A DNA stretch of 64,000 bases from Affinundibacterium amnicola (GTDB taxonomy: Bacteria > Pseudomonadota > Gammaproteobacteria > Burkholderiales > Burkholderiaceae_D), in the NCBI RefSeq assembly GCF_014284275.1, contig NZ_JACOFU010000001.1, forward strand, positions 620,001 to 684,000. The letters run 5' to 3'. Shown here piece by piece: positions 28,772 to 38,612 of this stretch; the stretch's first letter is position 1, and the number at the start of each line of letters is the position of its first letter. The notes beneath the pieces were generated by a model. That model made no database searches. It had not been told where the DNA came from and saw only the letters and a list, made by a program, of their open reading frames with translations. Made by a program: the position numbers and the translations under genes.

Positions 28772-30112
28772 ATGATTCCCTTATTCGCCCTGATACGCAA
28801 AGATATTATTTTGTTCTTGCACGACAAACGTGCTTTGGTCTTAACACTGTTGATGCCAATTTTGTTAGCCGCATTCTTCGGCTATCTTACTGGCGGTAGC
28901 GGCAAAAAAGATGCTGCAAAAATTGAAATCGCTTTAGTGCAAATTGACCAGCATGTGATTAGTCAAAAAATTGTCGCAGGTCTGAAAGCAGATGCCAGTT
29001 TGCAGATAAAAGAACTCAGTGTAGACGCAGCGCAAGAGTTGGTTAGAAAAGGCAAGTTAGCTGTGGCGATAGTATTGCCAGAGGGTTTTGGTGCAGCAGC
29101 TGGCAAAGCCTTCTTTAACGCAAAAGAAAAACCTGATTTGCCGCTGTATTATGATCCATCACAGGGCACTGTATTGGCAATGGTGAAAGGAATTTTAGTT
29201 CAACATGTGATGCAAAGCGTGAGTGCCGAAATGTTTTCAGGTACTACAGGTTCCAATATGGTTGAACAAAGCATCGCGGAGCTTAATGCGACATCAGTAC
29301 AGAATGCAGATCAAAAAGAACTGAAGACATTTTTAGGCAGTTTGAAAGACTTTCAGCAATATCAGCAAGGTCAGCAAAGCGCACAAAGCACCAATGACGT
29401 AACAACTGGTGCCACAGCTGAGTCGCAACAAAAGCCAGCAGGTTTGAGTATGCCGTTTAATCCAAAAGATGAAGCTTTAAGTGCGAAGACTGGCGTCGCC
29501 AGTAGTTATAACGGCTATGCACATTCATTTGCGGGCATGACCGTACAGTTCATTTTGTTTTTGGCGATTGATGCTGGCATCGGGGTTCTGCTATCGCGCA
29601 AGCAAGGTCTTTGGAATCGACTCTTGGCGGCACCAATTGGTATGAATACCTTAATTATCGCTCGTGCACTGTCTTGTGCTTTGATCGCTTTCTTTGTCAG
29701 CTGTGTATTGTGTGTCGTGGCGATCTTGGTATTTCAGGTGGAAATTTTGGGCAGTGTTTTGGGATTGATTGGTATCGCCATTTGTTTTTCGATGATGACG
29801 GCGAGTTTTGGATTGCTGATCGCCGCGTTCGGCAAGACACCGGAAGCAGCACGTGGAATCGCTACATTTGCAACTTTAATCTTGGTGATGCTTGGGGGCG
29901 CGTGGATGCCGTCTTTTCTCTTCCCGCAATGGTTACAGGATATAACTGTTTTTATTCCGACACGGTGGGCGGTAGATGGATTTGATGCCATGACGTGGCG
30001 AGGCTTGGGAATTGACGCGGCGATTTTACCAATGGCAGCTTTGGCTGGATTTACCTTCCTATTTGGTGCCTTGGCGTTGTGGCGCTTTGGTCGTGAGCAA
30101 GCCGCAAGATAA
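28772..30112 (+). CDS. ABC-2 type transporter permease
   Basis: 446 residues. One N-terminal TM helix (ALVLTLLMPILLAAFFGYL) is followed by a large extracytoplasmic loop (about residues 45-240; one stretch is rich in Gln and Ser) and then about five TM helices to the end. This is the ABC-2 membrane protein plan with an N-terminal anchored periplasmic domain, as in YhiN/YbhR-like exporters. It pairs with the preceding ATPase. No membrane-fusion protein or TolC-like gene is adjacent. Confidence 0.9.
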   Translation: MIPLFALIRKDIILFLHDKRALVLTLLMPILLAAFFGYLTGGSGKKDAAKIEIALVQIDQHVISQKIVAGLKADASLQIKELSVDAAQELVRKGKLAVAIVLPEGFGAAAGKAFFNAKEKPDLPLYYDPSQGTVLAMVKGILVQHVMQSVSAEMFSGTTGSNMVEQSIAELNATSVQNADQKELKTFLGSLKDFQQYQQGQQSAQSTNDVTTGATAESQQKPAGLSMPFNPKDEALSAKTGVASSYNGYAHSFAGMTVQFILFLAIDAGIGVLLSRKQGLWNRLLAAPIGMNTLIIARALSCALIAFFVSCVLCVVAILVFQVEILGSVLGLIGIAICFSMMTASFGLLIAAFGKTPEAARGIATFATLILVMLGGAWMPSFLFPQWLQDITVFIPTRWAVDGFDAMTWRGLGIDAAILPMAALAGFTFLFGALALWRFGREQAAR

Positions 30113-30257
30113 TAGGGCGATGATGGAGCGGTGACTGGGTGAAAAAATACTAGGCTAGTTAGTATTCGTATCCAAACGTAACAGAACATACTCGCTTGTT
30201 TCAATTTCATACAAAACAAACATGCACGAGCGATTTTCGATAAGGAATTGAAAATAT

Positions 30258-30282
30258 AATGGTGGAAACTTTCTCCACCATT
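30258..30282 (+). promoter_or_regulatory. Hairpin just before the TonB-receptor start
   Basis: AATGGTGGA (30258-30266) and TCCACCATT (30274-30282) form a 9-bp perfect stem with a 7-nt loop, ending 14 nt before the receptor ATG. The T tract (TTTCTTG) is poor. It may terminate the ABC transcript, or it may be part of the receptor leader and affect translation, since no Shine-Dalgarno is visible between hairpin and ATG. Confidence 0.5.
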
Positions 30283-30296
30283 TCTTGAATTGAATA

Positions 30297-32666
30297 ATGA
30301 ATAAACTCTCTTTTCCCCAAAGTGCCGTTGCATTGGCTATTGGAAGTATCTTTAGTCTCAGTGAAATGTCGTTTGCACAAGGGCAGCAAGAGAAAAACAA
30401 AACAGAAGAGCCTATCAAGAAAGTGGAGGAAACAGCGACGTCGAATGCAGCAATAGAAGTTCGTCGACGTGCTATGCAGAGTCGGCAGCAAAATAATTTG
30501 CAGAGTGTGCCGCCAGCGAAATCAAATGCCGAAAAAAATGAAGTTGTAGAATCCAAAAATACAGATCAATTACAAAAAGTAACGGTGAATGGAAGCAAAC
30601 AATCGGATATCGATCTGCGACGTAATTCTATCGCCGGAAAAATAATTGTCGGACGTGAAGAATTAGATCGTGATGGAGATTTTACTGTTGGTGAAATTTT
30701 AAAACGATTGCCTGGGGTGACGACCGGTGGCCGTCCAGGGCGAGGTGGTGATGTTCGGATGCGCGGCATGGGTGGTGGCTATACACAAATTTTAGTGAAT
30801 GGCGAACGCCCACCTCGAGGCTTTTCGATGGAGTCTTTGTCCCCCGATCAGGTAGAACGTATCGAAGTAATGCGTGGTCCTGTTGCAGAATTTAGCACGC
30901 AAGCAATTGCTGGCACGATCAATATCATTTTGCGAGAAGAGTTTCACCCTAAGGATGTTGATTTGAAGTTGGCTTTGGGGTTTGAGCAAGGAAGAGTGGC
31001 ACCTAATTTATCCATTACTTATCCCGGACAGATCGGTGATTTGAACTATGCCCTGAGTGGCTCTATATTTCGTAACGGACAACGAGATTACGGAAGTTCG
31101 CAAAGAATAGAGCAGGGCGACGCCGGTGACATCCAGTTGATTCAAGATCAAATCGATCAAACTAGCCGTCAATCAATTGGGATCCATTTGACGCCAAGGT
31201 TTAGCTATAAATTCGAGAATGGCGATAATGTGACTTTACAACCTTTCTTGATGAATTCGCGCAGCCAGTCAAGCAATCATTCGCGAATTAATCAAACGCC
31301 TGAATTGCTTGATCCTGTTACTTTGCGTGCGCCAGTCGCCTTAGCAAACTCGCAAAGTCATTCCGAATCAAGCATGTTTCGTTTGAACGCCAATTATCAA
31401 CATCGATTTGAAGATACTTCTAAACTAACACTACGCGCTGGTGTTAGCAGTGGTCGTGCAGACAGCGATAGTTTGCGCACACAATTTGCTAAGAACGGTG
31501 AGCAACTCAATTTGATCAGTGATCTCAATAATACGCGCGATACGGGCATTAGCTTAGGCGGTAAATATACGACGCCGATTGGTGATAGACAGAATCTGGC
31601 CGCAGGTTGGGATTTTGAGCGTAGTCAGCGCGAGCAAAAACGTATTTCTCTAGATAATGGTAAGCCGCAGTTTACCGAGTCAGGTGATAATTTAGAAGCA
31701 TCGACACGTCGTGTCGCTGCCTATGTTCAAAGTGAAATAGATCTCAGTCCACAATGGTCTGGCTATGCAGGTATTCGTTGGGAAGGTATTCAAACGCACA
31801 GTAGCAAAGCTAATTATGTGGTTGATAATTCCAGTAGTGTTTTTAGTCCTATCGTACATGCGGTGTATCGTATTCCCGATTTCGGTAAAGATCAGATTCG
31901 TATGAGTTTGACCAACAGCTATCGGGCACCGGCCTTAAATGATGTGATCGCAGTGCCTGCAATTTCGCCATTGAATGGACCGACGCGACCCGATCGAAGC
32001 GGCAATCCTGACTTGAAGCCGGAGTTGTCACGAGGTATTGATATCGCCTATGAACATTATTTGAAAACCGCTGGAATTATGAGCGTGAATCTGTTCGTTA
32101 AGGAAATAGATGATCTGATTCGACGTCGTACTGAATTAGTACAAGTGGGCAATGAATCACGCTGGCTGAATTCGCCGATTAATATCGGGCGAGCCATTGC
32201 AAAGGGCATTGAACTCGAAGCGAAATTTCAGTTGCAGGAATTTTTCCCGCAAGGGCCGGCCGTCGATGTACGCACCAACTACAGTCGATTTTGGTCTAGC
32301 GTCGATGATGTCAAAGGACCCAATAATCGTTTAGATCAGCAACCTAGTCAGACCGCAAATCTTGGTTTAGATTATCGGATTAGTGGTTTGCCGATGACAC
32401 TGGGCGGGAACTTAAATTGGACGCCAGCTTACGTCAATCAAGTCAGTGACACACAAATGCTCAGTATCGGTATTAAGCGGCAAGTTGACGTATACGCCTT
32501 GTGGAAATTTTCACCTAACCTAAAGATACGCCTTGCCGCGAATAATTTGCAGGCGAACGATTATGTTAGTGGGAATAGTTTGGCGATCAATCGTATCAAC
32601 TATTTGCAAAGCAATCGTTCTCGTACTTATACCGTATTCAATTTAAGATTAGAGTTGAAAATTTAA
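30297..32666 (+). CDS. TonB-dependent outer-membrane receptor
   Basis: 789 residues. A signal peptide (to about SLSEMSFA, residue 27) is followed by a Gln/Glu/Lys-rich periplasmic stretch, a TonB-box-like segment (LQKVTVNGSK, about 97-106), the plug domain (about 110-225: VGEILKRLPGVTTGG, RMRGMGGGYTQILVNGE, ERIEVMRGPVAEFSTQAIAGTINII) and a 22-strand barrel rich in alternating aromatic strands. It ends in LRLELKI, slightly unlike the usual terminal Phe. The ligand is unknown; the class takes up siderophores, cobalamin, sugars or peptides. Neighbours give no ligand clue because the ABC genes upstream are of export type. Confidence 0.93.
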   Translation: MNKLSFPQSAVALAIGSIFSLSEMSFAQGQQEKNKTEEPIKKVEETATSNAAIEVRRRAMQSRQQNNLQSVPPAKSNAEKNEVVESKNTDQLQKVTVNGSKQSDIDLRRNSIAGKIIVGREELDRDGDFTVGEILKRLPGVTTGGRPGRGGDVRMRGMGGGYTQILVNGERPPRGFSMESLSPDQVERIEVMRGPVAEFSTQAIAGTINIILREEFHPKDVDLKLALGFEQGRVAPNLSITYPGQIGDLNYALSGSIFRNGQRDYGSSQRIEQGDAGDIQLIQDQIDQTSRQSIGIHLTPRFSYKFENGDNVTLQPFLMNSRSQSSNHSRINQTPELLDPVTLRAPVALANSQSHSESSMFRLNANYQHRFEDTSKLTLRAGVSSGRADSDSLRTQFAKNGEQLNLISDLNNTRDTGISLGGKYTTPIGDRQNLAAGWDFERSQREQKRISLDNGKPQFTESGDNLEASTRRVAAYVQSEIDLSPQWSGYAGIRWEGIQTHSSKANYVVDNSSSVFSPIVHAVYRIPDFGKDQIRMSLTNSYRAPALNDVIAVPAISPLNGPTRPDRSGNPDLKPELSRGIDIAYEHYLKTAGIMSVNLFVKEIDDLIRRRTELVQVGNESRWLNSPINIGRAIAKGIELEAKFQLQEFFPQGPAVDVRTNYSRFWSSVDDVKGPNNRLDQQPSQTANLGLDYRISGLPMTLGGNLNWTPAYVNQVSDTQMLSIGIKRQVDVYALWKFSPNLKIRLAANNLQANDYVSGNSLAINRINYLQSNRSRTYTVFNLRLELKI

Positions 32667-32699
32667 CTTAATGAATGAAATTGAAAGCGAGCTTGCATA

Positions 32700-35486
32700 C
32701 TAGCTTGCATGTATCGTGTCGTCCAAATCATCTGTTCGATGCGATGCAATGCTGATTAAACCCGACTGCGCCGCTTGTTGTGGATGGCGCATTACACGAC
32801 TATAGAAATCTTCTGGCTGTACTAGGCTAGTGTGTATGATTCCTATACAAGCATTCCGCCCAGATTTTTTCACCAGATATAAACCCTGATCCGCAAAATT
32901 TACCACCTGTGCCCAAGTGACCAGATGAGGCTGCATTGGCAGGAAGGGGAAGCTCGCATAGCCAACTGAACAGGTGCGAGAAATTTCGACATCATCAAGT
33001 AATTTAAAGGTGGTGTCAGCGACTACTTGACGGATGCGTTCAGCGACCAGCGCGGCATCTTTACGATTACAAGTGCGGGCAACGACTAGAAATTCTTCTC
33101 CGCCCCAGCGCACCAGATAATCGGATTCCCTAAAAACACTTTGCAAGCGGTCTCGCATTTGCATCAGTACCATGTCACCACAGGCGTGACCATAAGTATC
33201 GTTGACAGATTTGAAATGATCGAGGTCAACCATAAAAAATACGATATCGCTGTCAGCTGGGTGATTCATTAGCTCGTTGGGATTATGCATTTGATCTTCG
33301 TAAGCGCGCAGCGCCCGTGCTACATCACTTTCGATGTTTTGTAGCAAAAATCGTCTATTGCGTAATCCTGTCAATGGATCTGTGATGCTGACTTCTTCTA
33401 ATTGATTTTGCGTTTCCCGCAATGCAGTTAAGGTGAGCTGTAATTGCTTATAGGCAGATGCATTATCGAGCGCAATCGCGCCATAGGCTGCCAGGGTGCG
33501 TAAGATAGAACGTTCACGTTCACCATAGACATGCGCTCGTGTTGATTGGATCGACATCACACCTAACAGGCGTTCACCTATCATCAATGGTGTGTACAAA
33601 AGGCTGAGGGTAGCGACCGTGCCGGGAATAATAAAACGACCGGTGGCGCCAGGTTCTCGCTCCAATACAATTTCTTGACGTTCACGCGCGCAACGTGCAA
33701 ATGATGAGATAGGATGATCAAGAGCCGTTTCAAAGCAAGGGATTGGTACGCCATTCTCTATGCCGAAAACGAAACGTAAAGTATCGCCATCAGGCTCCAG
33801 TAGCGATATTCCAAAACTTGTTGCATCGAGCAAGTCATTGACATGTCTATGTAAAGCTTCGAATACAGATTCCACATCTAAATTTGCGGTGAGTTCGCGT
33901 CCGATTAAACCCAAGGTTTCAAGGGTGTTACTGGCTTCTTGTAAACTGGCAGCGCGTTCTGCTTCGGATGTCGCAATTTTTCGATGATATTCTGCGTCCG
34001 CACGGTGGCGCGCATTTTCGTAGCGAACCTGCATTGCAATCGCACGATTATGCGCTTCATGTAATCGACGATTATCTTTTGCTTTTGCTGCAAGGCGTGA
34101 ATAATGAAATGCGGATTGAAAATCTGCAATGAGTGCATAGCTGTCGGCAATATGGTCCAGCAAATCTGCCGGAATGTTGATGCCTTTGATGGATTGGCAC
34201 AGGGCGAGCGCTTCCAGTTGATAATGCAAGCACAGATTGGGAGCTTGGCTTTCAATTTGCAGAGAGTTATTGTGAAAATCGGGATTTTTTCTTGCGAGTT
34301 CTGCGTACACCCGTAAACATTTAATTTGCTCGTCGATATTGTGGTGTTCGCGTGCAATGTTCAGCGCTTGACAGATTTTCTCATGTGCTTCGTTGACTAG
34401 GTCGAGACGACAATACGCAATAGCCTGACCACGCCAGCAATCTGATAAAAACACAGGCTCATTATGATTTTCAATTCGCTCCGCAGCTTGCTCGAAAAAA
34501 CGCAGCGCCTCGTCGGGCTTGCCTAAATCTAAGGATAAATCTCCGAGATACGCCAGGGTGTGAGCATAAGTTCGTGATCTGGGAATTTTTATCTGGTTAT
34601 TTAATGCCTCAATGAGTTTCTCTTTTGCTTCTTCATGCCGACCTAATAATCGTAATGCATTACCTGTTTGTAGTAAGGCAATCGCCAAAGAACTAGGCCA
34701 TTGATTTTCTCGTGCGTATCCAAGTGCAATCTCATCCCATTCTAGTGCGGCATTCATATCGCCCAAGGTTGCAAACGAGTCAGCAGCATTTGTTGCCGCC
34801 AAAATAGATTGACGAATTTGTCCGGTTTCTAAGGCGGCGGCGTGTGCTTGAATATGTAGTCTGCATGACTCGCCCATGTCGCCAATTTTATTCGCGATGA
34901 TCGCGCGGGCGCTAGCAAGCCAAGCCACTACCGAGGGGTGATAATCGAGCTCGACATTAAAATGTTGATGTAATTCAGTAAGTGTATTTTGTGGATCGCG
35001 AATCGCGCTATTATGCAGCTGGCGAGCTAAAGCAACCTGGGTGCGCAGCAGATCACCCGCATCTAGATAATGTTCTTTCGCCGCTTGTAAGCATTGATCA
35101 CGTTGTTGGATTTCGCCCAGGTCACGATGAATAGAGCTAAATAAAAAATAAGTATCGCCGAGACTTATGAAGTCTCCGCATTCTTCTGATAAGTTGAAGG
35201 CAAGATTGGCGTCTTGTTTAGCTAAATCCAAATCTCCATAAAGCCACTGAATTTCCGCTCGGATAAGTGCAATCCGTGTCAGCGTAGATGCTGGATTTTT
35301 AAGTGTTTTTGAGAGGGCCTTGAGTAAGTCTTCAGCTTCTTTGATTAGACAGAGTGCCTGTTGACAATCGCGTTGCCGCAAGTGCCAGGCTAGTTGTACT
35401 AAAATTTCCAGACGAGGCAACTCTTCAGTCGATGATAGTGCCGACTCCAGTCCAAAAATTTCTGCATCTAATACGTACAAATCCAT
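32700..35486 (-). CDS. Diguanylate cyclase with TPR-like and GAF domains
   Basis: 928 residues. Residues about 1-480 are helical TPR-like repeats (for example AYLGDLSLDLGKPDEALRFF), a short coiled coil follows, then a GAF domain (about 540-690) and a C-terminal GGDEF domain (about 715-890). The catalytic motif is GGEEF at 795-799, and the product-inhibition I-site R786-E-S-D789 sits five residues before it, so the enzyme should make c-di-GMP and be feedback-inhibited. No signal peptide or TM segment is seen, so it is cytoplasmic with a TPR input. AAGGT precedes the ATG. It is downstream of the GspE-like ATPase on the same strand, 185 bp apart. Confidence 0.94.
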   Translation of the reverse strand: MDLYVLDAEIFGLESALSSTEELPRLEILVQLAWHLRQRDCQQALCLIKEAEDLLKALSKTLKNPASTLTRIALIRAEIQWLYGDLDLAKQDANLAFNLSEECGDFISLGDTYFLFSSIHRDLGEIQQRDQCLQAAKEHYLDAGDLLRTQVALARQLHNSAIRDPQNTLTELHQHFNVELDYHPSVVAWLASARAIIANKIGDMGESCRLHIQAHAAALETGQIRQSILAATNAADSFATLGDMNAALEWDEIALGYARENQWPSSLAIALLQTGNALRLLGRHEEAKEKLIEALNNQIKIPRSRTYAHTLAYLGDLSLDLGKPDEALRFFEQAAERIENHNEPVFLSDCWRGQAIAYCRLDLVNEAHEKICQALNIAREHHNIDEQIKCLRVYAELARKNPDFHNNSLQIESQAPNLCLHYQLEALALCQSIKGINIPADLLDHIADSYALIADFQSAFHYSRLAAKAKDNRRLHEAHNRAIAMQVRYENARHRADAEYHRKIATSEAERAASLQEASNTLETLGLIGRELTANLDVESVFEALHRHVNDLLDATSFGISLLEPDGDTLRFVFGIENGVPIPCFETALDHPISSFARCARERQEIVLEREPGATGRFIIPGTVATLSLLYTPLMIGERLLGVMSIQSTRAHVYGERERSILRTLAAYGAIALDNASAYKQLQLTLTALRETQNQLEEVSITDPLTGLRNRRFLLQNIESDVARALRAYEDQMHNPNELMNHPADSDIVFFMVDLDHFKSVNDTYGHACGDMVLMQMRDRLQSVFRESDYLVRWGGEEFLVVARTCNRKDAALVAERIRQVVADTTFKLLDDVEISRTCSVGYASFPFLPMQPHLVTWAQVVNFADQGLYLVKKSGRNACIGIIHTSLVQPEDFYSRVMRHPQQAAQSGLISIASHRTDDLDDTIHAS

Positions 35487-35671
35487 TCTGACCTTACGTT
35501 AATTTCTGATTGCTGATCGACAGCGTCATCGAATTTAACATAAAGAAGCTGAGCTTGAAATACGTTGTATTGCCCGATCTAACAGTGTTTCACCTTCTTC
35601 GTGTCTAGTACAAGGTCTTTGGCGTGAACTAAAAGTCAATATTTATTTGGTATTTTAGCGAATAATATTTC

Positions 35672-37456
35672 TTAGAATAGTGCCGAGGTCACTTTCAGGA
35701 CTTCATCTATCGTCGTCACACCATCAATAATTTTGTGTGCACCCGCCACTCTCAACGGTTTCATTTCATCTTTAATTGCTTGATCTCTGAGTGCATGAAT
35801 GTCTGAGTCTTGTTGTATTAGCTTACTAAAGGTTTGTGTGACAGTTAATAATTCATATAAGCCTGTTCGCCCTTTGTAGCCAGTCTGACGACATTCCAGA
35901 CAACCAACCGGTCGGTAGACTGTTTTTGGTTTCTCGATTGGCCAGCTCTCTACCATGGCTGACCAAACAGGGTCGGGAATTTCACCATCAGTCGACTTAC
36001 AATGAGGGCACAAAGTTCTGACCAAACGTTGTGCCAGAATGCCGATAATAGTCGCTTCTAGTAAATAGTAGGGAACACCTAATTGCAACAAACGCATAAT
36101 CGCTGATGGGGCGTCATTGGTGTGTAGTGTTGATAACACTAAATGTCCTGTAAGTGCAGCTTGAATCGCCATTTCTGCCGTCGCCAAATCGCGAATTTCA
36201 CCGACCATGATGATGTCTGGATCTTGACGCATTAAGGCACGAATACCATCTGCAAATGATAAATCGATATTCGACTGTACTTGCATTTGATTGAATGAAC
36301 TTTCCACCATTTCAATGGGATCCTCAACGGTACAGACGTTCACATCAGAAGTTGCTAATGCTTTTAATGTCGTATAAAGCGTCGTGGTTTTTCCTGAACC
36401 TGTTGGTCCGGTAACCAAAATAATCCCATGAGGTTTTTTGGTCAGCTCGTCCCAGCGAATCGCGTCGTTGATTGGAAAACCTAATTCGGGTAAAGTTTTT
36501 ACCACGACTTCGGGATCGAAAATACGCATCACCAATTTCTCGCCAAATGCAGTCGGCAAGGTTGATAAACGTAATTCCACTTCTTGACCATCCGATGTAC
36601 GTGTCTTCACCCGACCATCTTGTGGGCGACGCTTCTCAATCACGTCCATACGTCCCAATAATTTAATCCTGGCAGTCATTGCAATCATGACGATCGCTGG
36701 AACTTGGTAAACTTGGTGTAGTACGCCATCGATACGGAATCGTATGGCGGCCATATCACGTTTTGGTTCTAGATGGATATCGGACGCTCTTTGTTCAAAA
36801 GCGAATTGCCAAAGCCAATCGACGATGTTGATAATGTGTTGATCATTGGCATCGACTTGTTTGTTCGCTTTGCCAAGCTCGACTAATTGCTCAAAATTAT
36901 TTCTGAGGGCAACATCATTGCCACTTGATTTACGTGCGTCTTTGATCGATTTTGCGAGTGAAAAAAACTGTGCCGTATATTGTGCAATATCAAGAGGATT
37001 TGCTAGTACCAGTTTAATTTCTTTTTTTGTCAGTCGTGAAATTTCATCAAGCCATGATGCGTTATTGTAAGGATCGGTTGTGGCAACAATCACGGTGTCA
37101 TTCGTTGCATCGACTGGCAGAATATGAAAGCGCGTTGCATAGGTCGACGACATTACATCTGAGACTTTGGTGAAATCGATTTTTAAAGGGTCTATGCGAT
37201 AAAAAGGAATGCCAGCTTTACGTGCGGCCCATTCGGTTAACCAATCTAGCGTCAATAACTGTTGTGGTCGTAACGCGGAGTACAGCTTTGCCTGCGCGAT
37301 CGCTGTAAAAGGATGCATGCTCTCTGGGCCATTTTTGTGTATGCCACGCGCATGATTGAACGCAACTTTTGCATCTTCTTTTTTGACGATGCCATCTTCC
37401 ATCAGCCAAGTAAAAATTTGCTGCATATTGAGACTTTTAATCGTTCCACTATTCAT
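35672..37456 (-). CDS. GspE/PilB-family secretion or pilus ATPase, orphan
   Basis: 594 residues from the ATG at 37456; a GTG at 37465 is an alternative. It is a AAA-like hexameric ATPase of type II secretion/type IV pilus systems. The N-terminal GspE-N-type domain is followed by RASDIHLEPKRDM, Walker A GPTGSGKTTT from residue 350, an Asp box, Walker B and His box (LSTLHTNDAPSA), and the zinc-binding four-cysteine site CPHCK ... CLECRQTGYKGRTGLYE. No pilin, PilC or GspF gene is nearby, so it is an orphan; it may work with a machine encoded elsewhere. It lies between the spermidine-synthase-like gene and the diguanylate cyclase. Confidence 0.92.
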   Translation of the reverse strand: MNSGTIKSLNMQQIFTWLMEDGIVKKEDAKVAFNHARGIHKNGPESMHPFTAIAQAKLYSALRPQQLLTLDWLTEWAARKAGIPFYRIDPLKIDFTKVSDVMSSTYATRFHILPVDATNDTVIVATTDPYNNASWLDEISRLTKKEIKLVLANPLDIAQYTAQFFSLAKSIKDARKSSGNDVALRNNFEQLVELGKANKQVDANDQHIINIVDWLWQFAFEQRASDIHLEPKRDMAAIRFRIDGVLHQVYQVPAIVMIAMTARIKLLGRMDVIEKRRPQDGRVKTRTSDGQEVELRLSTLPTAFGEKLVMRIFDPEVVVKTLPELGFPINDAIRWDELTKKPHGIILVTGPTGSGKTTTLYTTLKALATSDVNVCTVEDPIEMVESSFNQMQVQSNIDLSFADGIRALMRQDPDIIMVGEIRDLATAEMAIQAALTGHLVLSTLHTNDAPSAIMRLLQLGVPYYLLEATIIGILAQRLVRTLCPHCKSTDGEIPDPVWSAMVESWPIEKPKTVYRPVGCLECRQTGYKGRTGLYELLTVTQTFSKLIQQDSDIHALRDQAIKDEMKPLRVAGAHKIIDGVTTIDEVLKVTSALF

Positions 37457-37512
37457 ATTGATCACTTTGTAATTGGCTAATTAGATAGGTAAGACGCAGA
37501 TGCCCGAATGGA

Positions 37513-38316
37513 TTAATGTTGTGTGTTGGTCAGGCCATCAACCCATTTCTTTGCTGGAAGTTTGCTTGACTCTTGAATTTGCTGCGCGCGGGAATAGAGG
37601 AGATCAAGGTCAAGCTTCAGCCGTGGTTTGAATGCGATCGCTACCACATTTCCATCATGGACTTCGGGCAAACAGAGTACGGTACCGAATACATATCGCA
37701 GAACTTTGATGTTCTTAGCAAAACTCGGATGGTCTCCAAATAAATTTACCGTCAACATACCGTCTGCTTTCAGACAATCGAAGCACGCTTGATAAAACTC
37801 TGTACTGTCAAGAACTGGTCCTCGCGCGGTTGCATCGTAGAGATCGACTTGTAAGGCGTCAAATTGATCATGATTTTCTGGATCGCACACGAAATCCATT
37901 GCATCCATTTCTAGTACTTGTAGACGCTCATCATTCGCAGGTAGTTTGAACATGCTTTCGCAAATCATGATGACTGCCGGGTTTAAATCGACTGCGGTCA
38001 CTTTTGCATTCGGAAAATGTCGATAGCAGAATTTTGTTAGCGCACCAGTACCCAGGCCTAGTTGCAAAATATGTTGAGGCTGATCTTTAAATAGCATCCA
38101 ACACATCATTTGCTGCGCATATTCCAGTTCTAACCAATCTGGTTTACGCAAACGCATTGCGCCCTGCACCCATTCAGTACCAAAGTGCAGATAACGAACT
38201 CCGTCGTGTTCAGATAAGGTGACAGGAGCAAATTTTGGTTTGCGCTTTTTTTCTGCGGCACTTGGGCCAGATCGGTAATTTGATTCGGCTTCGATAGATT
38301 TTCGTTTAATTAGCAT
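37513..38316 (-). CDS. Spermidine-synthase-like methyltransferase-fold protein
   Basis: 267 residues from the ATG at 38316; the frame could extend to a TTG at 38364. It has the Rossmann core of polyamine aminopropyltransferases: ILQLGLGTGALTKFCYRHFP (nucleotide-binding loop), VTAVDLNPAVI with the acidic residue, and VDLYDATARGP in place of the usual D-x-D-P-G region. Absence of a clear SpeE catalytic YHE/DS pair makes true spermidine synthase uncertain; many bacteria carry such spermidine-synthase-like proteins of unknown activity. It is the first gene of the minus-strand run with the GspE-like ATPase, 56 bp apart. Confidence 0.85.
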   Translation of the reverse strand: MLIKRKSIEAESNYRSGPSAAEKKRKPKFAPVTLSEHDGVRYLHFGTEWVQGAMRLRKPDWLELEYAQQMMCWMLFKDQPQHILQLGLGTGALTKFCYRHFPNAKVTAVDLNPAVIMICESMFKLPANDERLQVLEMDAMDFVCDPENHDQFDALQVDLYDATARGPVLDSTEFYQACFDCLKADGMLTVNLFGDHPSFAKNIKVLRYVFGTVLCLPEVHDGNVVAIAFKPRLKLDLDLLYSRAQQIQESSKLPAKKWVDGLTNTQH

Positions 38317-38612
38317 AAGGGGCGGAGAATAAATTAACTCGTTTTTGCTGGATAGCGCTTGCAATGATTGATTGTAAACCCTATGTTGTAGTATGTGCTA
38401 TCAGCATGACATGAAAATATTTCTAGAATCTTATTTTTTTGATGTGAATTGAATTGAGGCCTACTTGTACAGGCATTAAAACACGTTGAATTGTCAACTG
38501 ATTGTTAAATGTGACGTTGTGTTGAAACGGGTAGTGGGCATTGATTTATTTGGTCTTGGACAGGCAATACTGTTTAGGCTTGTTCTTACGGTTCTTTTTT
38601 AAGGAGTTTATT

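Noticed and set aside
32675..32712. AGCTTGCAT direct repeat between the TonB receptor and the GGDEF gene
   Set aside because: Only two short copies, partly within the stop region of the GGDEF gene; too little to call an element.
38541..38612. N-terminal extension of the glycine-zipper lipoprotein
   Set aside because: The TTG at 38613 has a well-spaced AAGGAG and yields a clean lipoprotein signal; the extension would bury it.
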